Below, in pieces: positions 1 through 12,500 of a stretch of DNA of 64,000 nt (within the stretch, counting starts at the first letter, position 1; every line of letters begins with the position of its first letter). Under the pieces are notes generated by a model that saw only the letters and a list, made by a program, of their open reading frames with translations, ran no database searches and was not told where the DNA came from. Source of the stretch: Lateolabrax maculatus (taxonomy: Eukaryota; Chordata; Actinopteri; Acropomatiformes; Lateolabracidae); contig CM062196.1 in assembly GCA_031216445.1 (NCBI GenBank), positions 69,501 to 133,500 on the forward strand, written 5' to 3'. A program made the translations under genes and the position numbers.

Positions 1-698
1 GAGCGTAGTGCTCTAGTGGGGTAATATGGTACTATGAGCTCTTTAAAATATGATGTTGCCTGACCAATAAGAGCTTTGTAAGTGAGGAGGACGACTTTAA
101 ATTCTATTCTGGATTTTACAGTGAGCCAGTGCAGAGAAGCTCATATTGGAGAAATATGTTCCCTTTTGCTAGTTCCTGTCAGTACACGTGCAGCCGCATT
201 CTGGATCAACTGGAGAGTCTTTAGAGACTTATCGGGGCAGCCCGATAATAAGGAATTACAATAATCCAACCTAGAAGTAGAGACAGGATGTGCCTGATTT
301 TTATAATGTTACGTAAGTGGAAGAAGGCAGTCCTTGAAGTCTGTTTTATATGGGTATTAAAGGACATGTCCTGATCAAAGGTTACTCCTAGACTCCTTAC
401 AGCGGTGCTAGAGGCCAGGGCAATGCCATCTAGAGTAACTATATCTATACATAGTGCGTCTCGCAGGTGTTTAGGACCCAGAACAATAACTTCAGTTTTG
501 TCTGAGTTTAACAGCAGAAAATTGCAGGTCATCCAGTCTTTTATGTTCTTAATTCCTGAAGCTTGGCTAATTTACCGGTTTCATCTGGCTTTATCGATAA
601 GTATAATTGAGTATCATCTGCATAGCAGTGAAAGTTTATGGAGTGTTTCCTAATGATATTGCCTAAAGGAAGCATATACAAGGTAAATAAAAGTGGTC
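1..698 (-). mobile_element. L2-clade LINE relic (RT C-terminal part)
   Basis: Reading the minus strand gives the C-terminal half of a non-LTR reverse transcriptase. Stretches such as SLGVTFDQDMSFNTHIKQTS and FFHLRNIIKIRHIL recur in the copies at 5691-7370 and 13912-16592. The frame is broken more than once and a segment after RHILS is lost. The element runs off the left edge of the window. At about 698 it starts abruptly within the region that encodes GPLLFTLY in other copies, so it is 5' truncated. The clade is assigned from protein similarity only. It is dead as a coding unit. Confidence 0.85.
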
Positions 699-1204
699 CA
701 AGCAGCAAATAAAGCGCCTGTTATTATCATATCATAAGTTGTTTTTATGCATTAGCTAACATAAAAATATAGGTTATTGTTCCAATTTAGAGTAAAATTT
801 ATTAATTTCATTGAATTGTAGTTGTGCTTAGACTACAGTTTGTTGGTTTACATTGCTAATGACTGACTGTTCTATGTGGTGATCTTTGTTCCATTACAAA
901 TAAGCTATACATTATAATGACAGAGCCAACATGAACTGATTTTACCGTCTTGTAACGTTGTTGATTTCTATGTCTGCTGAAAAGGCAAAGAACCAGCTCA
1001 ACCAGCTAGCTCACAACAAAAGTATTTTACAATAATAGTAGTAATAATAATAGTCCCTTACTTCAAAGTTCAGAATCAGAAAATGCCGTTTTAGTGTCAG
1101 AATGTTGAAAAGATATTTGGCTTGTGAAAAATTTGTCTAATATTTACTTCGGTGACTATGGGGCAAAAGAATTGGTCAGATGATTTCAGCTCTTAGTCTT
1201 CAAC

Positions 1205-1560
1205 TGACACTTCAAATACTTTTAGTGCTTACATACAAACACATACTTTAACTGCTGACAGGATTTAAGCTTGACACTAAATGCTTTCAGCTCTTTCACT
1301 TCAACTGATTTCACTTCAACTGACATTTTAGCTGATGCCACTCCTGTCACTTCAACTGTCACCAGTGCTTTGACTTCAAGTGACACTTCAATAGCTTTCA
1401 TCCATAACTCCTTAAATGACAATTCAACTGTTGTCATTTTTACACATTACTGACTGCTACTTCAAATGTTTACATACACAATAACACTTCAACCACCTAC
1501 AGAGCTTAACCTTAAAATTTTACTTACACTTCAAGAGACACTTCAACTGCTTTAAATGCT
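1205..1560. repeat. degenerate tandem repeat, CACTTCAACTGA type
   Basis: A unit near CACTTCAACTGA recurs many times with substitutions, mixed with CTTCAAGTGACA variants. This explains the Ser/Thr-rich and Val/Glu-rich short frames on the two strands, which are not genes. Confidence 0.6.
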
Positions 1561-3004
1561 TGAACTTAAACTATATTTCCCATCCAACATCTCACAGGCA
1601 AACAATCAACACTTTTTTACCTAGTGGTTTTACCTGCGTTTACACCTGGAATCCTCAGCGTCAGTGATCACACTTAATTATCTAAAACCTGAACCTTTTC
1701 CAGCTCTGAGCCAATTAGCACATTCCCCTTGTTATGTATTTAAATCATAATGTAGAGACAAACTGAAAGAACCAGTTCAAAGTGCTGATCTGGAGATTTC
1801 ACACACTATTTAATTTATATCTGTAGAACATAAAACAGTTTTATTGGAAGACATCTTTAAAACTGTGAGTTATGAATATCTTCCATGATTTACAGACATA
1901 CAGACTGTAATGGAAATTTCTTACATCAAGTCACAACCAGGTCATGTGTCCATTCAGGTTACATTTCTCTTACCTTAATTAGACACATGACCACTCCTGT
2001 GTGTCAGGATGTAGTCAGAATGAATAGTTTGAATTCATTGATCACTCTCCTGACCACTGATGATATAATCACATGTCACACATCAGCTGTCAATTGATAT
2101 ACATGTCACATTGTTAGTACTGCTAAAACCTGAGTGAGAAGATAATGGACCCCATTGTCTTCTCCCCCATGATCTTGTCCTGTTGAAACATACAAAAGAC
2201 AGACACCCCTGGTGCTCTGAACTCATTTGCCCACCTCATGTATTTGACTGTGCTGTGAGTCCCTCTGCAGAGGTAGAATTAAACTTGCGGAAAGACAAGT
2301 GTTGACTTTGTGCTTATTTGGACGAAAATTGCCACCACAATTGACCTTGAAAAAAAGTCCCAAAAACCAGCTGGGATGAAAATCACTTTACATGTAAATA
2401 AACTGTAAAATGGTTTTATTTATTACATTTTTTGGTTGTATTTTAGTGTATAAAAAGTGAAAAAATATATTTTACAATGTTGAACCGTTCTATTATTAAT
2501 AATAATAATTACAAATATTTTGAGTGATTATCACTAAAGATTCGGACACATATTTGTCACCTGTCACCTGACAGCAGGTTTATGTAACCAGAGAATATGT
2601 TCTTCACAAACATGTCTCACATCCCACAACAAGGTGAAGACATAACGGATCAGAGGATCAGAGTGAGTCATCTAATATCAAGTAATTATTAAACTGATCA
2701 GATAATCAGAAAGAACACATGGATCACTAATTATTGAAGGAACAGATTGTTATAATTCTCCACCTGCAGCTGTTTGCTCAAGTGTGTACATGTCTTCATG
2801 TCAGAGAGGAATCAGGACAGCCTCAGTGAGAGGGCTGCTGGGTAATGAGACTGGAGGAGGAGGAGGAAGATGAGGAGGAAGGTTCAGCTGGCACCTGCTG
2901 TCATGAAGAGCAGAAATAATATCAGGTATGAATATAATCATGCAAAAGAGACAACTGGAACTGCTCAGGCACAGAAGAAGAAAAATAAACCCACTGTCCT
3001 CACA

Positions 3005-3295
3005 GAACATTGTTATACATTGTGTTATATAACACACGAACACTACAGAATCTATAATACATAAACATTACAGAACCTATAACACACAGACATTAAAGAA
3101 CCATTGTGTTGTATATAATACACAAACACTACAGAACTTATAACACACAGACATAACAGAATAATTGTGTTATATATAACATACAAACATTACAGAGCCT
3201 ATAACACACAAGCACTTCAGAACAATTGTGTTATATATAACACAAACAATACAGAACCTGTAACACATAAACACTACAGAACCATTGTGTTTTTT
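3005..3295. repeat. minisatellite of about 58 bp, about five copies
   Basis: The pattern 'ATTGTGTTATATATAACACA' followed by AAACATTACAGAACCTATAA repeats about five times with point changes. Each unit carries a small palindrome, TGTTATATATAACA. Confidence 0.7.
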
Positions 3296-4499
3296 TAAGT
3301 TCATATTTTATTTGAGTTTTCAGGACATGACAGAGAATTACATATAAATGTATAAGCATTTAAAATACAGTAAATGGATAAAGAAAGTATATATAGCTGT
3401 TTAACTGGTTTGTTAATAATAATTATTAATAATAATCTCATTATTAACTCGTATGTGGAGTTTGAGTCTGAGCTCAAAGTATTGCAGCTTCCTGAAGACA
3501 CGAGAGACTCAGTGACTTTCCTTAAATGTCACTGGACTGTTTTTACAATTCTGCCCAAAGCCTCAACAGCACAGGAGCATGAAACCAGAGAGGAGGAAGT
3601 GGGGAGGAGGAATAGGAGGAAGAGGGGAGGAGGTGGGGGATGAAGATGATAGGGAGGAGAAGGATGTTGAGCCAGTGCAGATCTGCCTGCAGTCAGGTGC
3701 TACTGATCCTTACCATTTATGACTCATGCAGAACAGCAATCAACAATGAGACATAAATAAAATATTACAGTCATAATGTTTATCTGGATAAAATGTTAAA
3801 AGCTGCAGTTACAAGTTGGTGACATCGTACATCAAAAAGCCAATTAGCCACACAGCACAATGCTGTAAGAAAACATGAGTAAAAACACAAAAATACCCAA
3901 TGCATAAATAATATTGAAGGCCCACTGCTTTATTTCTGTTGCCTTCGTTTGGTTGGAAAATTAGATCCCAAAAAGATCTTTTCTGTTTTCATGTGACCAA
4001 GCTGTAAAAATGAAAGAGCCATGACTCTAAATAGCATTTTTTTAACATCAGAGCTTTCATATCTTTAATCCTCTTCCTCCTCCTCTGGGTGGTTTAAACC
4101 CTCAGGTTGGGCTGCAGAAGCAGGAAGCTGTGAATTATGGGATAAAGAGTGTTTGGTTGGAGCATTAAAACAGCAGGAGGCAACTCTGTCTGTGAATCAC
4201 ACTGAGTTAAACAAATGTTTAAACAAGATTTATTATTTCTGCTCTGAAGATTCAGTCTGATGAGCTGAAATGGATGTTTTTCCATCAGTCTGACTGACTT
4301 TCACTGGATAATAAATCCTCTGTAATCACTGTAACTATCTGCTCAATGTTCTCAGTCAAATAAATAAATGAGAAAGACTTTGTTACTCTATCATCTTCTG
4401 AACTGATCCATCAAGAGACAAAACAGGAACAAACAGTCAGTCACTGCATTTTGTTCATATCTGATGAAAATAGATGTTTTTTCTCACACAAACACAAAA

Positions 4500-4935
4500 G
4501 TAAAAAGGAGGTCCAGAGTAGGTACTGAGGAGATCACTAAATTCTGTGGAGATGATCAAGGTTGTGTGTAGTTCTTCAAGAGGTGATCAGGAGGTGCAGG
4601 AAAAAGTCCTGATGAGGTGTTATGTTCCAAGGAAGTTGCTGAGGAGGTTCTGAAGGGGTTCTAAGGAGGTGCTAAGGAAGGTGTGAGTTGGTGCTTAGGA
4701 GTTACTAAACATTGCGTGGGAGGTGTTGAGGTGAACCTAAAGAGGTGCCAGGGAGATTGATGATCCAAGGAGGTGCTGAGAAGCTATTAGGGAGGTGCTG
4801 AGGAGCTATTAACAAAATCGTAAGAAAATGCTAAAGGTGTTGACGCTGTCCGGAGGAAGCATTTTGGAGGCGCTGGTGGTGTTGAGGAGGTTCTGAAGAG
4901 TTCTAAGGAGGCTATAGTGGTGTTGAAGAGGTGTG
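4500..4935. repeat. degenerate minisatellite, AGGAGGTGCTGAGG type
   Basis: Purine-rich tandem repeat with variants of GGTTCTGAAGGGGTTCTAAG and GAGGTGCTGAGGAGC. The same word family is found 49 kb away at 53515-53790 in intron 7 of grin3b. Confidence 0.6.
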
Positions 4936-5690
4936 TCTTTTATTCAGTGAAATAACTCTCATCTGTTCTCCTCTTTGCGTTCTCTTCTGTTCTCCTCTCA
5001 TTCTGTAATTTATCAATCTTATCTTTAGCAGTTTTGGTTCCTTGTGTTGAATGTTATTATTGTTTTATTTTCTAGCTCCTCGTCTGGGATTTACTTCAGG
5101 AGATCATTTCTACTCGAACCTCACTCTACAAACCTGCTGTGTGTTATTGTGTGTTACTGTGTGTTAGTGTGTGTGTCTGATAACAAAAAAAGAAACAATT
5201 AAAGGCCTCCGTGTTTCAGTCACCTTCAAGTCAAAATTCAGGGTCACTGACACACCACAGAGAAGGTGTTTCTGTGTGTCCATCCATTTACTCATCCACC
5301 CATCAATCCACCCATCCATTCATTCACCCACCCACCCATTCATCTATCCTTTTCAACATCCACTTCCTGTCTTTCCAGTCTGTTTAAACTGTGGTGTCGT
5401 CATGCCCTTGAACGCCTCACAGTGAGCAGAGTCACCAGACACACACACACATAGATGCAGGCAGACTTAAAAGAGGAACCATGAAGGAAGAGAGGATGGC
5501 AAAAGGGAGGATCAACAGAAAACAATGACTGGAGTCATGTTACCTGCTGCCATGGAGACTGAAATGAGTTTCACATTAGTTTGAGTTCTTTAGTCTCCTG
5601 TTGTGTTGAGCACTCTGTAAACATTCACAAACAAATGATAAAATAAATGAAGTTCCCTGACTTACTGTAACTAAGAACAGATGTTCACTC

Positions 5691-7370
5691 TCTGTACTTG
5701 TTCTTTTAGATCTTAGTGCCGCTTTCGATACCATTGACTATCAGATCCTATTACAGAGACTGGAGCATTTGATTGGTGTCGAAGGACCCGCACTAAGCTG
5801 GTTTTAGTCCTATTTATCAGATAGATTTCAATTTGTACATGTAAATGATGAATCCTCCGTGCACACCGAAGTTAGTCACGGAGTTCCACAAGGTTCGGTG
5901 CTTGGACCACTTTTATTCACCTTATATATTATTCTAATAAGCAATATTATTAGGAAACACTCCATAAACTTTCACTGCTATGCAGATGATACTCAATTAT
6001 ATTTATCGATAAAGCCAGATGAAACCGACCGGCATTAGCGACATAAAAGACTGGATGACCTGCATTGTTCTTCTGTTAAACTCAGAACAAAACTGAAGTT
6101 ATTGTTCTTGGCCCCAAACACCTGCGAGACACATTATCTATAGATATAGTTACTCTAGATGGCATTGCCCTGGCCTCCAGCACCACTGTAAGGAATCTAG
6201 GAGTAACCTTTGATCAGGACATGTCCTTTAATACAAATATAAAACACACTTCAAGGACTGCCTTCTTCCATCTACGTAACATTATAAAAATCAGGCACAT
6301 CCTGTCTCAAAAAGATGCAGAAAAACTAGTTCATGCGTTTGTTACTTCTAGGTTGGATTATTGTAATTCCTTATTATCGGGCTGCCCCGATAAGTCTCTA
6401 AAGACTCTCCAGCTGATCCAGAATGCTGCAGCATGTGTACTGACAGGAAACAGCAAAAGAGAACATATTTCTCCAATATTAGCTTCTCTGCACTGGCTCC
6501 CTGTGAAATCCAGAATAGAATTTAAAATCCTCTTCCTCACCTACAAAGCTCTTAATGGTCAGGCACCATCATATCTTAAAGAGCTGATAGTACCATATTA
6601 CCCCACTAGAGCCCAGTGCTCACAGAACGCAGGGTTCCTTGTGGTTCCTACAGTCTCTAAAAGTAAAACAGGAACCAGAGCCTTCAGTTACCAAGCTCCT
6701 CTCCTGTGGAACCAGCTCCCAGTTTGGGTTCTGGAGGCAGACCCCCTCTCCTCATTTAAGAGTCTGCTTCAAACGTTCCTCTTTGATAAAGCTTAAAGTT
6801 AGGGCTGGCTCAGGTGAGTCCTGAACCATCCCTTAGTTATGCTGCTATAGGCTTAGACTGCCGGGGGGTTTCCCATGATGCACTGAGCTCCTCTCTCCTC
6901 TCTTATCCCATTACTGCATGTTACTAACTCCACCTCTTCCTGTAGTTTGGAGCTTTCTCTCTTCCTGCAGGTGTTTGTGCCTCTGGAGCTGTAGAGTCTG
7001 GATCTGTGACTGCAGCCGTCTACTGCCCCCATGTTCCTGCTCCACACTCACTGCTGCACTGATTATTATTAGTCTGATTATTATGTTGTCTGTCCTCCCC
7101 CTCTCTCTCCCCTCTCCCCCGTCTCTCTTCCCCTTTCAACCCCGACTGGGTGGAGGCAGATGTCCTCCACCCAGAGCCTGGTTCTCCTCCAGGTTTCTAC
7201 CTGTTAAAGGGAGTTTTTCCTTCCACTGTCACCAAGTGCTGCTCATGGTGGAACTGTTGGGTCTCTAATAATATTTAAAGTGTTGGTCTGGACCTGCTCT
7301 GTGTGGAAAGTGTCCTGAGAGAACTTCTGTTATGATTTGGCGCTTTACAAATAACATGGACATGATTTGA
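5691..7370 (+). mobile_element. L2-clade LINE, 5' truncated (RT C-terminal half and 3'UTR)
   Basis: Starts within the RT at DLSAAFDTIDYQILLQRLEH, passes GVPQGSVLGPLLF and the catalytic YADDTQLY box (about 5980), then gives a long open stretch at 6221-6796 for the C-terminal part, ending SFKSLLQTFLFDKA. A stop interrupts SWF-SYLSDRF near 5806 and there is a frame change near 6030-6075. The 3'UTR (6797-7350) carries the GGGAGTTTTTCCTT and GATTTGGCGCT words seen in all copies of this family. It is a non-functional copy; nothing suggests host use. Confidence 0.9.
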
Positions 7371-8019
7371 CTTTCCTGAAATAGATTCTGTGACGAGTAG
7401 ACTGATCTACAGGTGGAGGTAACACGCAGCAATACGCAGCAGAGAAGAAGTCTAGAAACTATTAAAAAAGCTGATTTCAGGTCAGTTTGTTCTCTCGTCA
7501 CATCTGAAGATCAAACACTTCTGAGGATTTTATTTTTCTAATTAATGTTGATTTCTGTGTTCCACTTTTTCTCAAGGAGATTTGGTTTGTATGGGAATAT
7601 TTACTGTATGTGTGTGTGTGTGTGTGTGTGTGTGAGTGTGTTATGTAACAGTGGCCCAGCTCTCAGCTGTGATGTTCTCAGGATGACGAATCAAAACCTC
7701 ACGAATAAAAACGAGCTGGATTCCCCCCAAAATCCCCTGCAGCAGTAAAATATCATGTACTTCTACTCTGATGATACTCTGGAGTATTTCTGTCATATCT
7801 CTGGAGTTCTTCCTGTAGATACTCTAACTGAATGTTTCCTGTTGCCGTGATGACCTGATTGTCTTTAACAGATGAAATATAAACTTTACATTTTTCTGAT
7901 GGGACTTTTGAATAGAACCAGTTTAATAGATCCGAACCAGATGTTTGATTATTAATCTATAATCACCTGCTTTTATTCTGAAAGCCAGAAGAACATTCTG
8001 GAAAGTCTTACAAAATAAA
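7371..8019. other. intergenic, TG microsatellite, no gene seen
   Basis: No coding exon is visible. A (TG)n run lies at about 7606-7637. The rest is AT-rich sequence with no recognisable repeat family. Confidence 0.5.
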
Positions 8020-8990
8020 ATGTTTGTCTCTTTATACACCTCCTCAACCTCATTTCCTTCTCTCTACCTCTTGTTTTATGTCCTTGCACCTCTTTTTACA
8101 CCTCCTTTTTCTCCTTCCTCTTCTTTCTGACACTACTCTCTTCTCGCCCAGCATCCCTTCCCTTTTAAACTCTTCTCCCACACCTCCTCCTTTTCACTTC
8201 CTCGTCACCTCCTTCCCACTTTGACCTCTGACTCCTCTACACCTTCTCCTCAGCTCCTCCTCCTCTCTGTTACTAACTTGTACCACCTTTCTACACCTCC
8301 TCTCATCTGCACCTCCTCCTCACCACCTTGACCTTTACTTGTTGTACTTCCTCCTCACCACCCTACACCTCCCTGTTGTTCTTCTTCTCCTTTATAGCAC
8401 CTCCTTTCCTCTTGCCCTGCACCCAATCCCTCACTTTGTCATCCTCCCTACACCTCCACTCCACCTCCTCCTCTCCACCACAGACTCCTCTCCAGTTTGA
8501 CCTTCATCTTTTCTTACTTGTTCCTCGCCTCATCCTCTCTACACCTCCTTATTTTAATATCCTCCAACCTCCTCATGCTTTTCTTCTCCTCCTTTCTCGC
8601 ACCTCCCCTCGTTGCCATAAATTTCACCTCCTCCTCTCCTCCCCTAACCCTCCACTGCATCTCCCTCATGTTATCCACCTCTTGTCTTTCTCCTCTGCAC
8701 CTCTGACACCTCCTTAACTGTTGACAGCCAACTCCTCCTCTACACCTCAGTGTCTCCTACTTCTTCTTTGCACCTCCTCCTTTGCTTTGTCCTCTATCTT
8801 TTCTCTCCTTCATCTGCTTTTTCCTCCTCTCCTCCCTCCTCACCCCCTACTTCTCCTCCCCCCTCCCACACACACTTTGTTTTCCTCCTTTAAACCTTGT
8901 TTTCCTCCTCCTCTCCTCCACCACCTTCTCTCCTGCAAGGGTCTCCTCTACACCTCCTGTTTTTTGGAGCCACCTCCCCTGCTGTCTCCT
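8020..8990 (+). repeat. about 1 kb polypyrimidine tract upstream of grin3b
   Basis: The + strand is almost only C and T, in CCTCCTCC, ACACCTCCT and CTTCTCC variants. Open frames across it (Ser/Pro/Leu rich on +, Glu/Arg/Gly rich on -) come from this bias and are not genes. It ends where the GC-rich first exon region of grin3b begins, so it lies in or next to the promoter. Such strand asymmetry can form triplex DNA; that is general knowledge and has not been shown here. Confidence 0.75.
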
Positions 8991-9107
8991 CCTCCCTCTC
9001 TCAGTCTTCCCCCAGCAGCAGCAGGAGCAGCAGCAGCCTCTCGGTGTTTCGGCGGAGCAGGAGGAGAAACCGGAGGAGCGGCAGAGCGATGCTGAGAGCG
9101 CGGCAGG
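8991..9107 (+). promoter_or_regulatory. probable grin3b 5'UTR at the start of a CpG-rich island
   Basis: GC- and CpG-rich sequence from about 9000 to 9700 covers exon 1 and its 5' flank, in contrast to the AT-rich surroundings. I see no clear TATA box. The transcription start cannot be placed from sequence. An ATG at 9089 lies upstream of the chosen ATG in another frame. Confidence 0.45.
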
Positions 9108-9596
9108 ATGTCTTTCACCTCCTCCTCCTCTTCCTCCTGGTCCCGGACTCTCCGAGTCTTCTTCCATCTGCAGATCCTCCTCGTGCCACCGTGCCTCCTC
9201 CACCCGCAGCCGTGCCACCTCCTGGCTCAGATCGGACACACGGTGCGCGTCGGTGCGCTCCTGCCGGCGCAGCGGGCGGCTCGCGTGCAGGTCCAGGCGG
9301 CGCTGAGCCGCGCGGCGGCGGCGGTGAGTCGGGACCGGGACCGGGACCCGGACCGGGAGCGGGACAACTTTCTGCCCTACAACCTGAGCCTGGAGCTGGT
9401 GTCCCGGCAGCCGGCCGCTGCGGACCCGGAGTCCATGTTCCGGTGCGTGTGTCAGGGCGTGGTGGTGCAGGGAGTGTCCGCCGTGCTCGCCTTCCCGCAG
9501 AGCCGCGAGGAGCTGCTACAGGTGGACTTCATGGCCTCGTTCCTGGAGATCCCGTTCCTCAGCGTCTTGGAGCACGGAGAGCCGCTCCGCACGCAG
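9108..9596 (+). CDS. grin3b: grin3b exon 1: signal peptide and start of amino-terminal domain
   Basis: 163 codons ending in phase 0 at ACGCAG|GTACCA. The start is chosen because it gives a Ser-rich n-region, a hydrophobic stretch (LRVFFHLQILLVPPCLL) and then the mature start HPQPC, which is conserved in GluN3 proteins. GHTVRVGALLP and LPYNLSLELV follow family order. An Arg/Asp repeat (RDRDRDPDRERD, residues about 74-85) lies before NFLPYNLSLE. VVVQGVSAVLAFPQS marks the first lobe of the amino-terminal domain. Base composition is strongly GC-rich. Confidence 0.93.
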
Positions 9597-12500
9597 GTAC
9601 CACACACACTCTGAAAACTACACCTGGACCCGGGGCTGCACGTGCGCTACCGGGGCTGACATGTGGTCCCCGTCTGTCCCGGGTTTCTGTCCCGGGTTTC
9701 TGTCCCCGGGGTTTCTGGTTTTGTATGATCTGGTTTGACCTTGACCTGATTGATGTGTAGAGGTTTCTGACGTGCAGATCCGGTTTGTGTTTTTTTGTTA
9801 AAAACAAAACCGTGTGTGTGTGTGTCTGTACGTTCAGACTGAAAGAGAAATGTCAGATTGTAAATCAGCTGCTGGACACAAAACGAGTAACACACTCACA
9901 CACACTCACACTCACACACACTCACACTCACACACACTCACACACACACACTCACACACACTCACACTCACACACTAACACACACACACTCACACTCACA
10001 CACTAACACACACACACTCACACTCACACATCAGCGTGCTGGTGTGTGAGTGTGAGCTTGAGCTAAAGTCATCTGAAGAAATTCTGCAGAACCTGGGTCC
10101 CCTGTGTCAGACCCGCACCTGGTTTTGTAAGAGGGGGGTCCCCTGTGTCAGACCCGCACCTGGTTTTGTAAGAGGGGGGTCCCCTGTGTCAGACCCGCAC
10201 CTGGTTTTGTAAGAACCTGGGTCCCCTGTGTCAGACCCGCACCTGGTTTTGTAAGAGGGGGGTCCATTGTGCCAGTAGCTGACTTCTGTCATGTGACGGT
10301 GCAGATACAAGGTTTCTGTCTGCCAGTGACGGTGGGGGGATAGATTTAGGACTTCAGGTGTCAGAGAGACGGCTCGTACTTTCTACTGTTTGTTTGAACT
10401 TTGAACAGAAACAGCTGGAAGCAGCTGCTGCCTCTTTCTGATGCTGATCAGCTCCTCGACCAATCAGATCAGAGCACCGCTGAGACCTGAGGGATGGTGG
10501 AGCTGTCAGGTGGAGCGGCTCAATCTGAGCCAATCACAGTCACAGAGACCATTTGATGCCGGTGTTACCGTGAACCTGGTCTGTGGTGGATTCAGTGGCA
10601 CACAGTTAGGTCACGTTGGTTTAGTCTCTGTGTCCTGATGCAGAATATGAACACATTAATATAATCATTTGTTTCGACTGTAGACATCATCAAGATCTTG
10701 TCCTCTTTTTTCAGCTTTAAGATGAAGTTTTTCTTCACACTGAGTCCCTCCCCCCCCCCCCCCCCCGTTTTATTTGTGATGTCAATGTGTTTCCTTTCAG
10801 TTTTGAAGCAACAAAGCAGCTGATTCTGGTTCAGAGTCTGAAGCGACTCCACTCGTCCTGCTGCTGCTGTTTGTTGTTGTTGTTGATTTCACAGATTCTC
10901 TGAAGGAGCTCCAACATCTGCTCAGAGACTCTGAGACTCCGAGAGGGAATCTAGCTGCTGTTTGATGTTTACATAGCAGATTCCTTTCATCAGGTCAGAG
11001 TCGGTCAACAGACTTGACAACAGGTTTTTATTCCAGCTCAGTTTCTGTTTCTGTTCCTCTTCGTACATCACGGAGACAGCAGCTGCTTAAACATCGAACA
11101 ATATGAATGGAGTTTGGTAGCTGGTTGGTTGGTGATTTCTGTGTTTCACTGCAAACATCATCTCCTACATTATAAAAAAAGTCAGGATCCCCCAGGGGCT
11201 GACAGATACATCTGAGTCTCCAGTTGAATAATTAACAATATTACAAATAAGAAAATAAACATACTTACTGACATGATGAGGTCAAGTGACTGGTTGTTGT
11301 TGTGCCTGCATGTTTGTTGTACAGTCACACATTTAGCCCTGTCATTCATTGTGAATTTAGCTGGTAAAACCTTAAAAATTAAGAATAAACTTTTGTTGCT
11401 GGTTGTAAGGTTGTCTCTGTTCTGTGATTCACTGCAAACATGTCCTAAATCATAACAAAATCTGAATGAGGTTTGGTTTGAAACAGGTCCTTGTCCGTTA
11501 TTTAGTCACACATCCAGCCCTATCATTCATTAGGAAAATTGCTGATAAAATCTTTGAAAATATGAATGAAATTTGGTTGGTCGGATTTCTGTTCAGTTTT
11601 TTTTTTCAATCCCAAATTAAGCAGCACTGAGATTTAAAACTTAAAAAAATCTGTATGAAGTTTGGTGTGAAGCAGACGACATGTGATCACTGAGTCTGCA
11701 GAGGGTTATTAGGTACAAAGTGGATTTCTTATGAATGTGACATCTAGCAATAATCGTTACGGTTCCATAAGCAGAGTTTTCCATCGACTACTCACATCAC
11801 TGATGAAACTGGATCTGATCAGCAGCCTGTTTGAGCCACAGAAACATCAAATCAGTGATCAATAACCGGCAGCAGAGGATCAAACAGAATCTCACTTTAT
11901 CTCACTTTATTTAAAATTTAAATGCCTGTAGCTGACTGACATCTGCAATGACATGCAACTATTTCGGTGACTTAATCACTAGACTCATCATATGTAAAGG
12001 GGTCAGAGAAATGATGCGTAGTATAGGATCAGAATCAGAATCGGGTTTATTGCCAAGTAAATTTTCAGATACAAGGAATTTGCTGCGGTGTATTGTTAAA
12101 TGACGATTGGTGCAGTAACTGGAACTATTTCTTGTTGAAGAACGGTCAGTGCAGTGACTGGAACTGTTTCTTGTAAAATGACGGTCGGTGCAGTGACTGG
12201 AACTATTTCTTGTTGAAGAACGGTCGGTGCAGTGACTAGAACTGTTTCTTGTAAAATGACGGTCGGTGCAGTGACTAGAACTGTTTCTTGTTTATTGATG
12301 GTCGGTGCAATGACTGGAACTGTTTCTGGTTGAAAGAACTTTTAAGTGGAACACCATCGAGTGTGTTGATCCAGCTTGACCGGTGATGATCTGATCAATA
12401 ATATTATATATTAATCATGTTTATGCTGATTATTGTGAATGGGAGGGATTTCTAGCTGATTTCTAGCGAGTTAAATTCAGCCTGACGGTGAAATAACTGA

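Larger units (their letters stand above)
699..5690. other. intergenic, repeat-rich, no gene seen
   Basis: AT-rich intergenic DNA. I see no exon with credible splice borders or protein similarity. It holds a degenerate CACTTCAACTGA-type tandem (about 1205-1560), an AACACACAAACATTACAGAA-type minisatellite (about 3005-3295), AAT runs, an AGGAGGTGCTGAGG-type minisatellite (about 4500-4935) and a CATCCACCCAT tract (5280-5350). Short open frames here have no recognisable domain. Confidence 0.6.

Noticed and set aside
7371..9107. A second gene upstream of grin3b
   Set aside because: No exon-like sequence; all open frames follow from simple sequence.
8782..9760. Long + and - frames over the first exon of grin3b (up to 287 codons)
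   Set aside because: They are shadows: the frames come from the pyrimidine bias and the GC-rich exon. Only the frame starting at 9108 has GluN3 similarity and a proper donor.
10089..12345. Regular repeats of 43-45 bp that resemble a CRISPR array at first sight
   Set aside because: No unique spacers: the whole unit repeats. The surrounding genome is vertebrate. They are minisatellites.
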